From Lingula anatina (lineage: Eukaryota; Brachiopoda; Lingulata; Lingulida; Lingulidae), in contig NW_019775501.1 of the NCBI RefSeq assembly GCF_001039355.2, forward strand, positions 277,889 through 312,444: a stretch of 34,556 nt of DNA, given 5' to 3'. Shown in pieces: positions 1 through 27,493 of this stretch. The notes beneath the pieces were generated by a model. That model did no database searches. It worked only from the letters and a program-made list of their open reading frames with translations, and had not been told where the DNA came from. The translations under genes and the position numbers were made by a program. Each line of letters begins with the position of its first letter. Within the stretch, counting starts at the first letter, position 1.

Positions 1-33
1 ATTTCTCTCCTCTCTCTCTCTCTCTCCTCTCTC

Positions 34-128
<95 letters not shown>
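1..128. repeat. (CT)n microsatellite
   Basis: Nearly continuous CT dinucleotides broken by a C-run at about 89-98 and a few TCC/TAC interruptions. It sits at the window edge and may continue upstream. Confidence 0.95.
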
Positions 129-132
<4 letters not shown>

Positions 133-916
133 TACACGGTAAAGGATCAAAGGTAGAAAGGTAAACTGGGTGAAGGGAGAGGTGGCAAGACTCGTAACAG
201 GTGTCAGTTATGGTGAAGGTAGGGTTTTGGTGACAAGATGACAAAATTAATCAAGGACGGCCGTGGAATAAGAAAGCACTTCAGAACACAGTGAGTGTCT
301 CGTTTTAGGATACAATATTTTTGCTTTATAACTGTGGCCATGGCCCATTTTCAAGGATATTTTGGTAGTATTTGTAGTTTATTTTACCTGAGAAAGGAAA
401 TTTTAAAGCTATTTTATGGTTGATTTGGTATAGTAGAGTGTAGAAATGCAGGTAAAAGGTGCATTTTAAAGTAGTGGTTTATTATAGGGAAAGATATGTT
501 GATACATTTTAACATCTTGGTGGTTACACATTTCCATGGAAGTTGAAACATGGGAAATAAGTGTTAAACAGTATTGAATTGCTCTTCAACCATGGTTTGG
601 GTAGAAAACAATAGGTCGGGCTATGCTTATTTCTGTGTAGAGTCTTGGCACAGATTTGTACAGAGAACAGGCCAGGGCACACACTCTTGTTTTCTCCATA
701 AAACTGTGATTTACGTCAGATAAAGCATTAGTGATGAAGCTTTACTGAAAATTGTGGAAATAATTGTCTCAACTTCAACTTGCCAATTGTTTCCTCTATT
801 TTTCATTAAGCTCTGCTACGCATGCTTTATCTTTTACATAGAATGCTTTTGCATGTTAGAAAAAACATAGGCATATTTGCTGATAATTGTCCTGTGTAAT
901 AACCCCATTGGAACTG

Positions 917-1077
917 TTCACAGTGAGACTAACTTAGACCAGAAATTGACCAATTGACTTCACCAATGGGTCTGGTTATTAGACACAAAAATGAAGTTTT
1001 TAGCTGCGGTGTGGATTCACGTATAATCTGGTCTTGTCAGTTAGTCTGATTCTGGTTTGATTTGGTCTTGATGTGAA
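917..1077. mobile_element. Candidate small inverted-repeat element (161 bp)
   Basis: Begins TTCACAGTGAGACTAACTTA and ends TTGGTCTTGATGTGAA; the ends are imperfect inverted repeats. Flanked by CTG on both sides (914-916 and 1078-1080). A similar element of nearly equal length occurs at 33576. Confidence 0.5.
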
Positions 1078-1940
1078 CTGGGCTTTTTTGTTTGGAACAT
1101 TGTGAAATGCATCCTGTGGTTTTATTGTTTACTATTTAAATTTAAGTTTACTGTATTTTTTTGCTAGTCTTTGCTTTTGTTTTTTCATTACGTTTTACTT
1201 TGTTTTGAAATGTTCTCTGTTTACTTGATTGTTATAATATTTTCAACTGCCTTTCAACAACTCTTTCAAGTTTATGTTTATAGGCTATCGAAAGTCTATT
1301 TTCTTGATCTGAATCAGTCTGATACTTGTATTTGATTTAATTTAAGTTTTAAATATCCAAATTTAGAATTATAATGAATTCCAAAGCAAATGCATCTTGA
1401 CCTTTTATACACAATGCTAACATAGAGTGCATCAAATAGAGTTTTTATAAATAATTTCCTGCCCTGCTTTCATTGTAGTAAATGTACTTTTATACTGAAG
1501 TTCAACTGCTCTTTGTAATTCAGAATAAAAGTAAAAACAAGAAAAATGGCATAATTCTCGTGTTACGCACACTGTTCCTGGTATTACACATAAATGAAAC
1601 TTCTTGGAATTAAAACAGTATCTTGACTGGATTTCATACAATCGCTACAAAAGTTGTTGGAGTATAGTGAAAAAAAAAAAGAGTTTATCTGTGACTGTCA
1701 TCGACCAGCCAGCAGGCAGACTCAATTTTTTTAATGAAATTTGAAAAATTTTGTGACAAACATTTGGAAATTTTAGATCATACAACATTCTACAGATTGC
1801 TGAAGATGTTAAATGCTGTATTTCATATTCCCATTCCAAGAAGTTCTATTTTATTCTAGGTTAAAGACCTATGAAAAATTTAATCAACATGGTCTTTTTG
1901 TAATGGTCATAATTGCAATTCTCCATTCCTATATCTCCAG

Positions 1941-16515
<14,575 letters not shown>

Positions 16516-18861
16516 CACATCACCCTCAGTGATGGACTAGAACCAAATGATTCCAGCAAGAGAAATTCACTGGCAGAACCAGGGATTTTTATTAAAGGAG
16601 AGGAGCAGGAGACAGTGACATGGGTTAGATTATTTCTGCCATACCTCAGACCTATCTATAGGCAAAAAAAAAGAAAATTGGGAGATATCTTCCACCTTGG
16701 ACTCTATTTGAAAACTGATACTCGGGCTTTACAAGTTCCATTGTCTCCAATAGTTTATATGGAACAGAGAAAGAGACAAAAGCTATTTTTAAAGAATCTG
16801 ATTTCATGTTTTCTTTCAAAGCAGCTGAGGAATATATTTTCTCATTTTGTGAAATATTTAAAACAGACTTTATTCCAATATTGGTGCTTGTCATATTTAT
16901 TGTACATTATAAAGATGTCTTTGTATTTATTTATATATGAGCGGTCATTTTAGAAGGGCAAAGGAAAAATGATCTTGTGGAATGGAAGAAAGTAAGCAAT
17001 CGATAATTATCATTTTATCATTCAAGCAGATAGCTTATAACATCATAAAATTGAACTTACATAGGAAGATGATACGGAGGTAAGTAAAAACTATCTTCAG
17101 GATTTTTTTGAAGACAGAACTTTAGTGACATTTAAGCTGATGTTACACTGAAAACTAGTGAATTGATTTAGGAAATCTATGTAGAATTATCCGTGATACA
17201 GATATAGACAACAGACTGGTAGAGTACGCAGCAAGTGGTACAACAAAGTTGAATGCAATTGTATATAGCAAAGTCTTAGGTTTAGGTTATTATTGCTGCA
17301 GCCATTAACTGTTCTGCAATGCATGTTAAACATGTATTGTCATTACTGTATTAAAGAGTGTGAATTACTAGACTAACTGAAGTCCATTCAGCAGATTTTT
17401 TGTTATTAGCCAAATAATAAGCTTTGCCAAATCTGTAAAAGATGTGAAATTCGGCAATAAATTTATAGATGCTAATGTAAACCTAGGGTAAGCCAGGGCT
17501 TCTAAGTGCTGAAGTATTAGTACTGTAGCAAAGAGGACATGTAGAGGGACATTCTCGGTGTTGTAAATTATCGATAGAACATTACATTACAGTGTATTAA
17601 GTTTACTTGTATAAAGTGAAAACGGCAGCTTGAATTACCCTTTTCATTCCCATTTTGTTGGTATGAGTGGAACTGTAGATTTGTTATCTTTGAGGACCCA
17701 ATATGTGCAACATGGATAATTGCCAGAGCTTTGTATTAAGTTTTAGATTATTATAACAGCCTAAAATGCTTTAAGATTGGGTTTTGAAATAAATTCTGAT
17801 TGGAGTTTCAACATAGCAAATACCAGGTTCCATGCAAAGTTCCAGCTAGAGTTCATCCTCTGCCACATACCAGTCAATACGATTGTTTAATCTCAGCTTC
17901 ATCTGTGTCATATAGAAATTGAAAGTAAGCAATTTTTGTTTGACATCATCATACATAGCTGTACCTTGTAGGTTTTGAGCATAGATCTCGTAAACGGGCT
18001 TTTTTTTTTTTGTTTCAGAACAGCTGAGCCTGTAGTGTCTATGCATACAGCAAGCTTATTGTGGTCAGAAAAGCCATTCCTTGTGAGAATTTATTATATT
18101 AATTTTTATATTCGTTCTTGAAATATATTTAATATACCGTCTCACAATTTTCTTGAGTCCATCCATTGAGCTTTTCTATATATTGTGATGCACAATCAGT
18201 CTGTGATTTTGCTGTAGATGTGCAGATGTTTTTATCATTCTTTTTGTGTCTCCTATAAATGCAGCAAGAGTTCATTTCATTGTTGAATTGAAAATAAAAT
18301 TGCCATTACTGTCAACTGTTTAATATTGTTATAGCCATCAGTTGTTGAATGATATAGTATGTGAAGCACATTTTTTCCATATTACTGTGAGTGCTTCAAA
18401 TATTGGGCGTGCCACATAACTTCTTGGGAATTTAAGCAGCTCAGGCAATATAAGATGCATGCAAGAGAAATTGTTATGAAGGGGTTTTAGGTAATATGCA
18501 CATACTAAATTCCTTGCAAAATGGAAAGTGCCAGTGCGATTTAAATTATCATTCAATGCAAACTGCTGTTCCTATTCTGATAAGGTGGCAATATAAAGTA
18601 GAACATGGTAAATTACATATATAGCTTTTTAATTTTTAAGTCATGTTAGCTTACTTAGAAAGAGTCCTCATTTCTGTTCCTAATCAGTGTTAGCTTACCA
18701 AGTCTTCTCAAGAAAACTCCCACCATTCGATTTAAGAGTTTGTAAATTATTGTATTGTTTATGTACTTTGAATATAGTTGATGCATTGTTTACTGCTTTG
18801 AGATGCCGTTTTAAGGAACATATAAATGTAAAATTGCAAAGTGCTATTCAGAATGAATAAA
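16516..18861 (+). other. 3'UTR and downstream region of the AKAP9/PCNT-like gene
   Basis: No coding exon was seen after the stop at 16513-16515. AATAAA hexamers on the + strand occur at 17456-17461, 17788-17793, 18293-18298 and 18856-18861; which of them is used cannot be told. The end given here is the most distal candidate. Confidence 0.5.
18856..18861 (+). terminator. Distal candidate poly(A) signal of the AKAP9/PCNT-like gene
   Basis: AATAAA on the + strand, the last before the convergent ANKZF1 region. Earlier alternatives are at 17456, 17788 and 18293. Confidence 0.35.
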
Positions 18862-19068
18862 TTTAAGTTGTCAATACAATTTATAGGCATTAGGTAGTTT
18901 TAAGAATCGTGTTGCTTACAGCTCCAAAGGGGTTCCAAAATTTGAAGTTTAAAAATTATTTTCATGTACTGATGCAGTTTATGAGCTGCCACTTATAATC
19001 TACTTATCAATTTTTCTTACCTTTGATGAAAAGAAAACAGTCTCTTTCAGGCACTTTTAATTTAAACT

Positions 19069-19074
19069 TTTATT
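19069..19074 (-). terminator. Candidate poly(A) signal of ANKZF1
   Basis: TTTATT on + is AATAAA on -, about 900 bp past the ANKZF1 stop. Another AATAAA (19970-19975) overlaps the stop codon itself and is less likely to serve. Confidence 0.35.
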
Positions 19075-19740
19075 TCTCCTCCCCCAAGTCTGTCTTGTAA
19101 AAGCAACTGATAAAACACACCATGGTACATAATATTTGTTGCTTTAAAATATTTTTCACTGTAATGCACAATACTGGTTTTTTAAATAAATAAATACTAA
19201 TAAACAAAAAAAACTTGTCTGAAATAAAAAAAAAAATACATCTTGAATGTGTTCACATGATGACATACTACAATAATTCAGTTGTACAAGTCTTTTCACA
19301 TCTCCATAAGTTTTAATATCCATAGCTGCATGCACAGCAAAACTGCATCCAATCACACCAAGCCGCTAACATACCTAGACTTAATAATAAGAGCACTGGA
19401 ATTAACACAGCTGGTGGTTCAAATATTTGCCATTGCACTTTTCAAATTGAGATTAGTGTTCCATCTAAATCACTGGTGGGGAAAATATTGCACATGCACT
19501 GTAATTGACCTGAAAGTTTTTCATGAATTTCAATTTGGTATCCAATTCCTATCTTAATATACAAATGATATGAAGGATTATGCAAGTAAGATTCTCACTG
19601 ATATTTTGAATATGTGAATAGTTGATATAACATTAATGGTATATGATTTACAGATAAATCGATTTCCCCTCTAATAACATGACTTGGTAAACCCTGTCGA
19701 ATTGATATTATGTTGTAATTTTCAGTTTTTTGAGCACTAA

Positions 19741-19869
19741 TTTTGTTTCTGTGATGAAACAACCAATTTGAAAATCAATTAAATATTCCTCCCTTCTGGG
19801 CAAATCAGTTTTGTTTTTGTGATAAACCAACCAAAATTAATTAAATATTCCTCTCTTCTGGGTAAATCT
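19741..19869. repeat. Two-copy tandem duplication in the ANKZF1 3' region
   Basis: Copy 1 (19741-19807, TTTTGTTTCTGTGATGAAAC at its start) and copy 2 (19810-19869, TTTTGTTTTTGTGATAAACC at its start) both continue to AATTAAATATTCCTC and CTTCTGGG. They differ at several bases and a small gap. This is non-coding sequence downstream of the stop at 19971. Confidence 0.8.
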
Positions 19870-19970
19870 TATGGTTATACACTGAGAGTTAATTAATAAA
19901 TTGAGAGTTAATAAATAAATGATAAGGTTTGATTTCAATTGCAAAGAGAAATTATCTTTAGTTGTATGTT

Positions 19971-22900
19971 TTATTTTTGCGTGGCTGTCTCCCTGTGTTG
20001 TCGCAGACACTTAGTGGTACAAAACTTGTAGTCAAAGTATTCAAAGGGCACCTTTCCTGTCAGATCTCCTCCACACTGCCAACACCGACTGGAAAATTTA
20101 AAAGTAAATAATAATGAGTAAAATATAATTAAAAAATAATTTAAAATCTTGTCTACATATTCCTAACAGCAAATTTTGATTAACTATAGTGGAAACCACA
20201 CATAAAAGATTTCCTACAACTACATCTTTATTATTCAGAATACATTTCTTTTAAATTCACGTTGCTGATTTAAAGCATGGAATAATTTTTGCATTCCTGT
20301 GATTCAATTCCCCAAAACCCCATCGACCCTGCCATTCACTCTTGTAGCCCCCGTAGTAAAGTCAGAAGCCCATCAGTGCTTTGTGTTTGTTGTGCAAACT
20401 GGTGTGTTTGTATCTGTTACCTTAGCACCGGTCTTTCACCACTGGTGTCCTGCACCTGCTGTACAAACCTCCTTTCTGCTGCCAGAGCTCTCTGTGGAAC
20501 AGAAATAGAGTTATTATAAATTATTATTAATATAAATTATTATCATAATTATTCTCAACTATCATAAACCACTTATTGCAACATTCATTTTTTTTTCCAA
20601 AATGTGTTTTTTACAGTCTCACAAAAACATACTTCTATATGTGAACTCATACACCTTTTCAGAACTTTTAATTCAACTTTTTAGGAATAAATGAGAAATC
20701 TAAACAGTGATTTGGGAAATATAATTAATCTACTATGTCTATATTCAATGGCTAAAAACAAATACTTCCATCATAAAGTTGGGTTCAGAGGTGTTCCAAG
20801 TTTAAATGAAAATAGTCCAACAGATTATTTTTATTTTTTTATGTTCCGTCTTGCTCCCTATTTTAAGTACAGCTTTATAAAGTAACATTTTAGACTTGAA
20901 TTTTTCTTTTTTTTTTAAATAAAATCTTGTCTCACCTTTTCTCTGTCACTTAACTGTAGAAATCTCTTCTTCTCTGCCTCTTCAGCCTGTTGCTGTGCCT
21001 GTGCTGCTTTCACATCCTTAAATACCAAATTACTATCATTGTTATCATTTAAAATATTTTATAATTTATTTTTATTAGATTGGTTCAAGAAGTGGGGGTG
21101 AAAGAAAATTTCAATATTTTTAACTTTCCATGATAATTGTGAATATTAGTTTTAATTTCCTCTTTCATTTTTTCTAGACGTTTTGTCCAAAACTTAAGTT
21201 CGTCCAAAACTTAACTCTTAAGTGGGTGTACCAAAAATACCTTTAATCTTTCTCTCTTTGCTTTCTTCTGTGCTTTCCTTCTCTCTGCTTCTCTTGCTTT
21301 CTTCTCTGCCTCCATCTCACTAGTAAGGGGTCCTGGGATCTACAGCAGGGGACAAGAAACACTCAAATTTATTTACTTCTAGGTTTTTTTGGCTAGTACA
21401 ATCAAATGTTACATGTATACATATCTTTGATTTATGTACAAGGAACAATATAACAATATATGTGCCACTGTCCTCCCCAAATTGAGTTTATATATAAACT
21501 TACATTAATATTACATAATAAAGACACATATTATCTAAGAATATGCCACAAGACAGGATATTTAACTATTTGCTTTTACATTATTATATGACTGAGAATA
21601 CACCAAAAATTCTTCAAATAACTGAAAAAGTTGAGTCAGACAAGGGACCTTTAATCTTCCTCTTACCTGTGCTGCTGCATAGTCATATTTTTCAGGAAAT
21701 TTGGCCAAAAATCTTCTGAACTCATTTCTTACTTCTTTCTGTGAGGACACATTGTATGGCAGTTGTCCCTTGCTATTTCTGGAAATATGTAATTTAATAT
21801 AATAGTGAATTTATGGGAAAATTTATCCCAGTAACATTATTCCAGGTACTGCATTGAGAACTAGTCTCAATATACCAACAGCATTGTTGTTTTTTTTTTC
21901 ATTCATCAAAGCACCTTAATTCAAATACTCTTTCAAGTTATTACTTTTGGTCAACCCCTCTCAGCTCAACCCATCTCACCTAATTATGCTTAGTTCACTA
22001 TTGGCAAAAAAAATGGAATCCCTATGTTGCCACACCCTTCAATGAAATTAACTTAAGACTACAGCTAACAGAATTATGGTGAGTTTGTTATAATCATATG
22101 GACAGACAAGTTAGTATGGGCTACAATAAGTTGGAAATGGACTTTTACTGGTCACAGTGTCCTTCCTGCTTACTTTACAGAAGGGTCAGCTCCAGCCTCC
22201 AGCAGTAGAGATATCACAGCGCAATGACCACTCCTGGCTGCTAAGTGGAGGAACGTCTCCTGCTGGGCACCCACTAATGTGTTCAGCACTGACGCAAGTG
22301 TCCCGTCAGAGGTTTTTATTTCTTCTCCCACAATACGATCTTGTAAAGGTATTTCCTTCTTGGCACTGTTGCTAGGATTTTCCTTGGTTAAAGAAGGCTG
22401 TAATTCTTTTGCTTCTACTTCTGCTTCCCCCTCAACAGGACATTCTGTTGAGGATGTTCCCATGGTGATGACCTTCCCAAAATCCTCCTGGGTTAAAGAT
22501 GGCTGCCCTGCTTCTAATTGTGAAAAAATGCCAGGCAGCTTTTCACTGTCCCCCATCTTGCATGCAGTGTACAGAGTGTCCTTTATATTGCAGAATGGAT
22601 CAACTTTCAAAAAGAAACAAAGAACGTCAATGAAAGCTTTGTGGAATCAACGGTTCCCAATATCAGTCCAAACAACATAAGATAAAATAGAACTTAAAAC
22701 ATACCAATAAATTGCCAATTCAGACAAAATACAAGACTTTCTTCAACTCCATTTTATTCTTACTAATACTGGAATTATGATTTTGGCTTAATTATGTTAA
22801 CTCTTCTGTTTTAATTACATAGTAGTACCTCTCAAAACATACCACTACTGTAACAGATGGAACACTAAGATTTAATGCTAAATGTGAAAAGGCCATTTTA

Positions 22901-25900
22901 AATGCTCTGTGTTAAGTGTTTGTCAGTTCAAGTCTATACACACCTTGTGCATGTGGGGAAGATTTCACTGCCTCCTCATTCTTCTCTTTCCTCTTCTTTG
23001 CCCTCCTAGGTTTTCTAGTTGCTTGAAACTCTTTCAGATCTCCAGTGGTGAGTGTCTCTTCTACTAGACTCATTTCTACTAGACTCATAGGTCCTGTAGA
23101 AGACACAGGTATCATATCTCTGTTATCTGTGTTTTTACATCTATAGCAATTTAACATGCACAAAGCAAATGTATAATTTAATACTGAGTCAAAATCTTTC
23201 AGGTTTGAAATGGGCGCTGGTGCAACTTGAAATATTTTAAAGTAATAAAGATTAAGAATTCATAAAAACCTGTGTGTGTGTGTGTGTGTGTGGGTGTGCG
23301 TGTGCATATTACTGTTCACATGTACAGATAAACATGTGCATGTACTTGTATGCATGGGACGATTTTAAAATGTCACATACCTTCATCCTCAGAAGACGAT
23401 GACACCAGATCTTCATCAGGGTCTCTCTGCCTCTGTTTCTGCTTCCTCTGCTTCCCTTCTCTGTTCTTCTTCAATGGTGAGCTTCCAGCAGACCTTGGTA
23501 ACTCTGAGCTATCAGCATTGGGTGTGGTCTCCTCTTTGCTTTCATTTAGTGATTTAGCTTGTGGCTTCTGGGGAACATATTGGAGTATGTCTTCTACTTG
23601 TCCTGACAGAGACAACACATATCATAAATTAAATTTTTTCAGCTGCATTTCAATATGCTTCTACTTCAAAGATAAAGTCCATCAGAAGAAACAACATTTA
23701 CATTAATCTAAAAGGGTATATTACAGATTTTTTGGGGGCAACAGTATCTACTCACATTTTTCAAGTGTTTCTAAATCAGTGGATCGTTTTTAATTTTTTT
23801 TTTAATTAAGCATTTAAACTATTCACAGAAACACATTTAACAACATGAGCCCAATTTTCCTGGCAGCTATTTATAATCATACCCATCTTTGGGTATTTCT
23901 GAAAAAATGAAACATTATTCATTAGAAATATAAATAAATTTTACTTAAATTCTAGTCAATCAGAGTACTTACCATAAGAAGTAATACAAGCCAGCAGGTG
24001 ATATACCCGCTGAAGTTCTTTAAATGTCGGCCTTCTCGTCGCAAAGGGAATAAAGCTGATCCTGGGATCATTTCTCCTAAACGGAGCAGACTTTCCTCCA
24101 AAGAAAATCATTCTATTATTACCAGGGGCCCGTAAAAATATCTTGCTGCACTCTTTCAACTGGTTATCCCATGTTGCAATCAGTGACTGGATGTCCTGGG
24201 TGAGGGCAGCTATGTTGTACCGCCTGAGCGTGGCACCGGCTGACTTGGGTGCGTTACCTTGTGCGTCTCGTGCATCCTGGGCTGTGCCACGTTTGGCGCG
24301 GACAGTGTAGCGATGGAAGGTTTTGTGAGCTACCACTTTGCCTCTGCAATAAGAGTGTTTTTATTATTAACATCTGCTTGATATGTGTACATGTGTGCTT
24401 GTGCACCGGCATGTATTGGTGAATATGCACACGCAAGAACAGTTAATCTAAGAGTCAGAAAACCATTTTTAGAAATCTGGATAATACATTTCCAGAACAG
24501 GTGCTAAACATAAAGACACATATAGTCTCTAAAGACCTGTTCCCAATGAAAATTCCTGTGTCAAAGCACCTGTGTTGTAAATGTATTATCACCCCCAAGG
24601 AAGCGTGTCATTCAGATAAATTTATTGCAGAGTTGGATCAATCTACATAGAGCAAAAGTTTTAATGGGAATCTGCCCTTACTCGTTGAAAATGGCCCCAG
24701 CAAAGTGGCCGCCCCCTATCATAAACATTGCCCACATCTTCTGATCTCTCAGTTTTAGTGCAGCAGGAACGTACTCTGAGCTGCTGGCCACTGGAGCCTG
24801 AAACACCATGAATATGAATATATTTTAGTCAAATTTGAAGTGGAAATTAAGGTGAATCTTAAGATTTAAATTGACAAATATTCTAGCTGTTTGCTTAAGT
24901 AAGATATTGGTTGCAATTTTGGTTCCAATTAAAAATGTTCCGACTAGATTGGGCTATCATGATTCTCTCCTGCAAAAATTAAATAAAAATATATATGAAT
25001 AAACAAAAAATCCAACTATTCTTTTTAATTTTTTCCCCCTTGATCTGAGATTTTCTATTCCAAGTATGAAAATGACTTCAGTCCTACCTGCTTTCCATGA
25101 AGCACACATCTGTACAAAGACAGCAGCTCCTGATTAGCATTCTGGAAGAAAACCTTTGGATGTCTCCTGTCTTGAATATCATCCTCTGTTTCAGCTACAG
25201 ACTCTTCAGATTTTGGAGGCAGAGATATGGAGATATCCTCATCTGAGGAGTCGCCACTTGAAGCAGATAAGCTGGAAATGTCTCCTATTGGTTCAGTGAA
25301 AGAAAATACATTTAATTACACAGAGAAGGTGTGACCTTTCATATTAGCCCGTAATATATTTGATTTATCATCAGAATTTATTTACAAGTTCAAAGAAAGT
25401 TCTCTGAATCAGAAAAAAGTGATATTCTGAGTAATTTTTACACTTTCTGTCTATGAAAACTCTAACATGATGCCTTTGATCAACTTCCAATCATGCTAGT
25501 AATCAACTCAGACTTTATGTATGAGCGAAAGAAAATTTCCAAGCACAGGTATATAAATCTAAGCAGACTAAACACCATAGACCAAACAAATAACTAAAAA
25601 GAATGGCTTTATTTTTTTGTGAAATAAATATATGAAACCAATTCCTACCAGTTATTTCCTCAAAGGTGTCCTCTGTAATAGCAGGCAAATCTTTCAATCT
25701 CTGTTTTAAGTTAAACCTATGCCAGTCACTTTTGTAGTGTTCTTTCTGTAGTAAGGTAAAAAATACGTACTAGTAAATACATAACAGAAAAGAGCAAGAA
25801 ATATGATCTTATATGTTGCTCCAAAACAAAATATCTCCATTTTTATCAATAGCAATGTGTCACACAGGCACTATCATTAAGTTATACCTGTTCAGATCTC

Positions 25901-27491
25901 CCTGCAAATGTGACCGAGCACATGGAACACTGCATTTTCTCAGAGACTGTGAAAACATTGTCAGCGTTTATGTCTGCATCATCTGGAATCCATAAATGGA
26001 TATTCATGATAATTAAAAATCAGTACAGCCAAATATGTTATACTATTTCAAGGAAAATTTTTTTTCCTTTAAGGATATAACTGAAAGATGTTGTTAAAAG
26101 CTGAGTTTCAAATATATTCAAGTCAATTGATTACAAGGGTGTCTGTATCCCACTCTCTGGTTCCATCCTTTAGTGTACTTCTGTTATTTTCAGTGGGATT
26201 GCTAATAACAGGTAGGTTTTGAAACATCTCTTGCCTTGTTTCAACTCCCCTTTATTCTTTCAAGATACTAGTATTTAGGTACTTCAGCATGTTAATAATA
26301 GTATATATACCATGCTATGCCCCATATTCAAATGTGAAAATTTTCATCTTTATGTACCCATTCTTCCCCTTTGTGAAATACAAGTCAATGATGTATTTCT
26401 TCACCAATCATTGATATTAGAAAAGGATTTTCAGCGTGTTGTGCAACACATACCTTGTGTAGGGTCCTCCTTTTCTTGTAAGTAGAATTCACCCTGTGTT
26501 CCAGCCAATCTAAGTCCTTCCAGCAGGACTTCAATCTTGGTCTGGTCCCACAGGTTAACACCGCAAGGCACTCCAGCTTCCTGAAGTGTACAATAAAATA
26601 TATTTAATGAAAAAAAAATGTTATGTAATAACAATTGTAATACAAGGCTGGAGGCCTATATTTACAGAATAAACAACTATTCTTAAGAATAAAATATTTA
26701 ATACTGTTCTGATTTATATCAGATTCATTAAAGCCAAAAGCTATATTTATATAATGTTTTATATATTGAAAATGCGCATGCACATGTGTTCGGTAAATGT
26801 TCAAGCATCATGAACTAGAATATGCATCATAGGGCAATATCACCCAATTCTTTTTGTATGACCATTCCTGTGTTTACTTGCGACAGGACACGTCTTTTTA
26901 GTGTATTTGGACTGTGTTGCACTGAATTGCACATTTTAGGATGGCCCATACTATACGCAAGACATATTTTTTCATTAATAAATAAATTATTTCCAATTTC
27001 TAGCCATTTTCAGTGAATTCCCCGATCATATTTTAAACTTGCTTATAACCCTTCAATATAAATGTATTTATACAATACATAATATCGACAACTTAACTAT
27101 TAAAATTGAGCCCGTCTCGAATCCCAGCTTCCAAGTCAAATATCTGAACCACATTTACCTGTATTGCAACGTGTTTCCCAAAAAGGTTTTTCATGGTGAA
27201 GTTGTACGGTTACACATAAAATAATCGAAATAATCTAGCATCTGCGTAGCATGCAATCTTGTTATATACCTTATCGCAAATTAAGTGTTGCACCACATCC
27301 TTGAAACACAGTGAGTCACATCAGCGTTAACGTTAATCTTTACAAGACGGTCAACATTAAAGAACATATTTTGCTTAAATATAGGACTTTCTAAGGATTG
27401 GTATCTTTCGTGAAAAACAATAAAGTTATCTATATGAATATACAAAAGCCTTTGCTGGAAAATAAATGCCAGCAATTAAACCACTTACCAT
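19971..27491 (-). CDS. ANKZF1: ANKZF1/Vms1 orthologue: peptidyl-tRNA-cleaving ribosome quality control factor, complete
   Basis: Exons in order: 27491-27489, 26580-26454, 25982-25888, 25745-25649, 25284-25088, 24797-24682, 24343-23973, 23602-23381, 23093-22944, 22603-22174, 21778-21667, 21339-21241, 21016-20936, 20491-20421, 20088-19971. Total 2289 nt, 762 aa (human protein about 726). Domains: C2H2 finger (C62, C65, H78, H84); VLRF1 release-factor-like domain about 150-335 with GGGHFAG and KRGTAQ, Q234 matching the Gln needed for tRNA cleavage in Vms1/ANKZF1; acidic/basic linker; ankyrin repeat about 575-605; basic helix about 650-700; C-terminal Cys pairs (CWQC, CTTKC). Family role: releases nascent chains from stalled 60S ribosomes and works with p97/VCP. 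The start is the ATG directly before the first donor, the only in-phase ATG upstream of the finger. Strong match to the family in order and motifs. Confidence 0.93.
23059..23088 (-). repeat. Perfect 15-bp in-frame tandem duplication in ANKZF1
   Basis: In exon 23093-22944 the unit ATGAGTCTAGTAGAA occurs twice with no mismatch and encodes MSLVE twice. It lies in the variable linker between the VLRF1 domain and the ankyrin repeat. Confidence 0.9.
23272..23303. repeat. (TG)n microsatellite in ANKZF1 intron
   Basis: TGTGTGTG run with a GGG interruption, in the intron 23094-23380. Confidence 0.9.
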
Positions 27492-27493
27492 CG

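Larger units (their letters stand above)
1..1940. other. Probable intron of the AKAP9/PCNT-like gene; no exon recognised
   Basis: No coding exon consistent with the downstream phase-0 exon was found. The stretch holds a CT microsatellite (1-128), AT-rich sequence and a candidate small transposable element (917-1077). The acceptor at 1940 ends it. Confidence 0.5.

Noticed and set aside
238-293. Short ORF from ATG at 238 ending at a good donor (CA|GTGAGT at 291-293), a possible first exon.
   Set aside because: It would end in phase 2, while the next recognised exon (1941) starts in phase 0, and there is a stop just upstream in frame. No supporting acceptor or similarity.
16615-16953. 112-codon + strand ORF after the stop codon of the AKAP9/PCNT-like gene.
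   Set aside because: It lies in the 3'UTR, has no recognisable motif, and its composition is that of the AT-rich surroundings.
22279-22680. 133-codon + strand ORF.
   Set aside because: It is the antisense of ANKZF1 exon 22603-22174, whose - strand reading encodes a clear ankyrin repeat.
22912-23163. An upstream acceptor for the ANKZF1 exon (after TTGCTATAG at about 23144) that would add residues [16 protein letters not shown].
   Set aside because: The phase would not fit the previous exon, which ends with one base; the acceptor at 23094-23095 (GTGTCTTCTACAG) fits and has a better pyrimidine tract.
23350-23706. 118-codon + strand ORF.
   Set aside because: Antisense of the ANKZF1 exon 23602-23381, whose phases join its neighbours.
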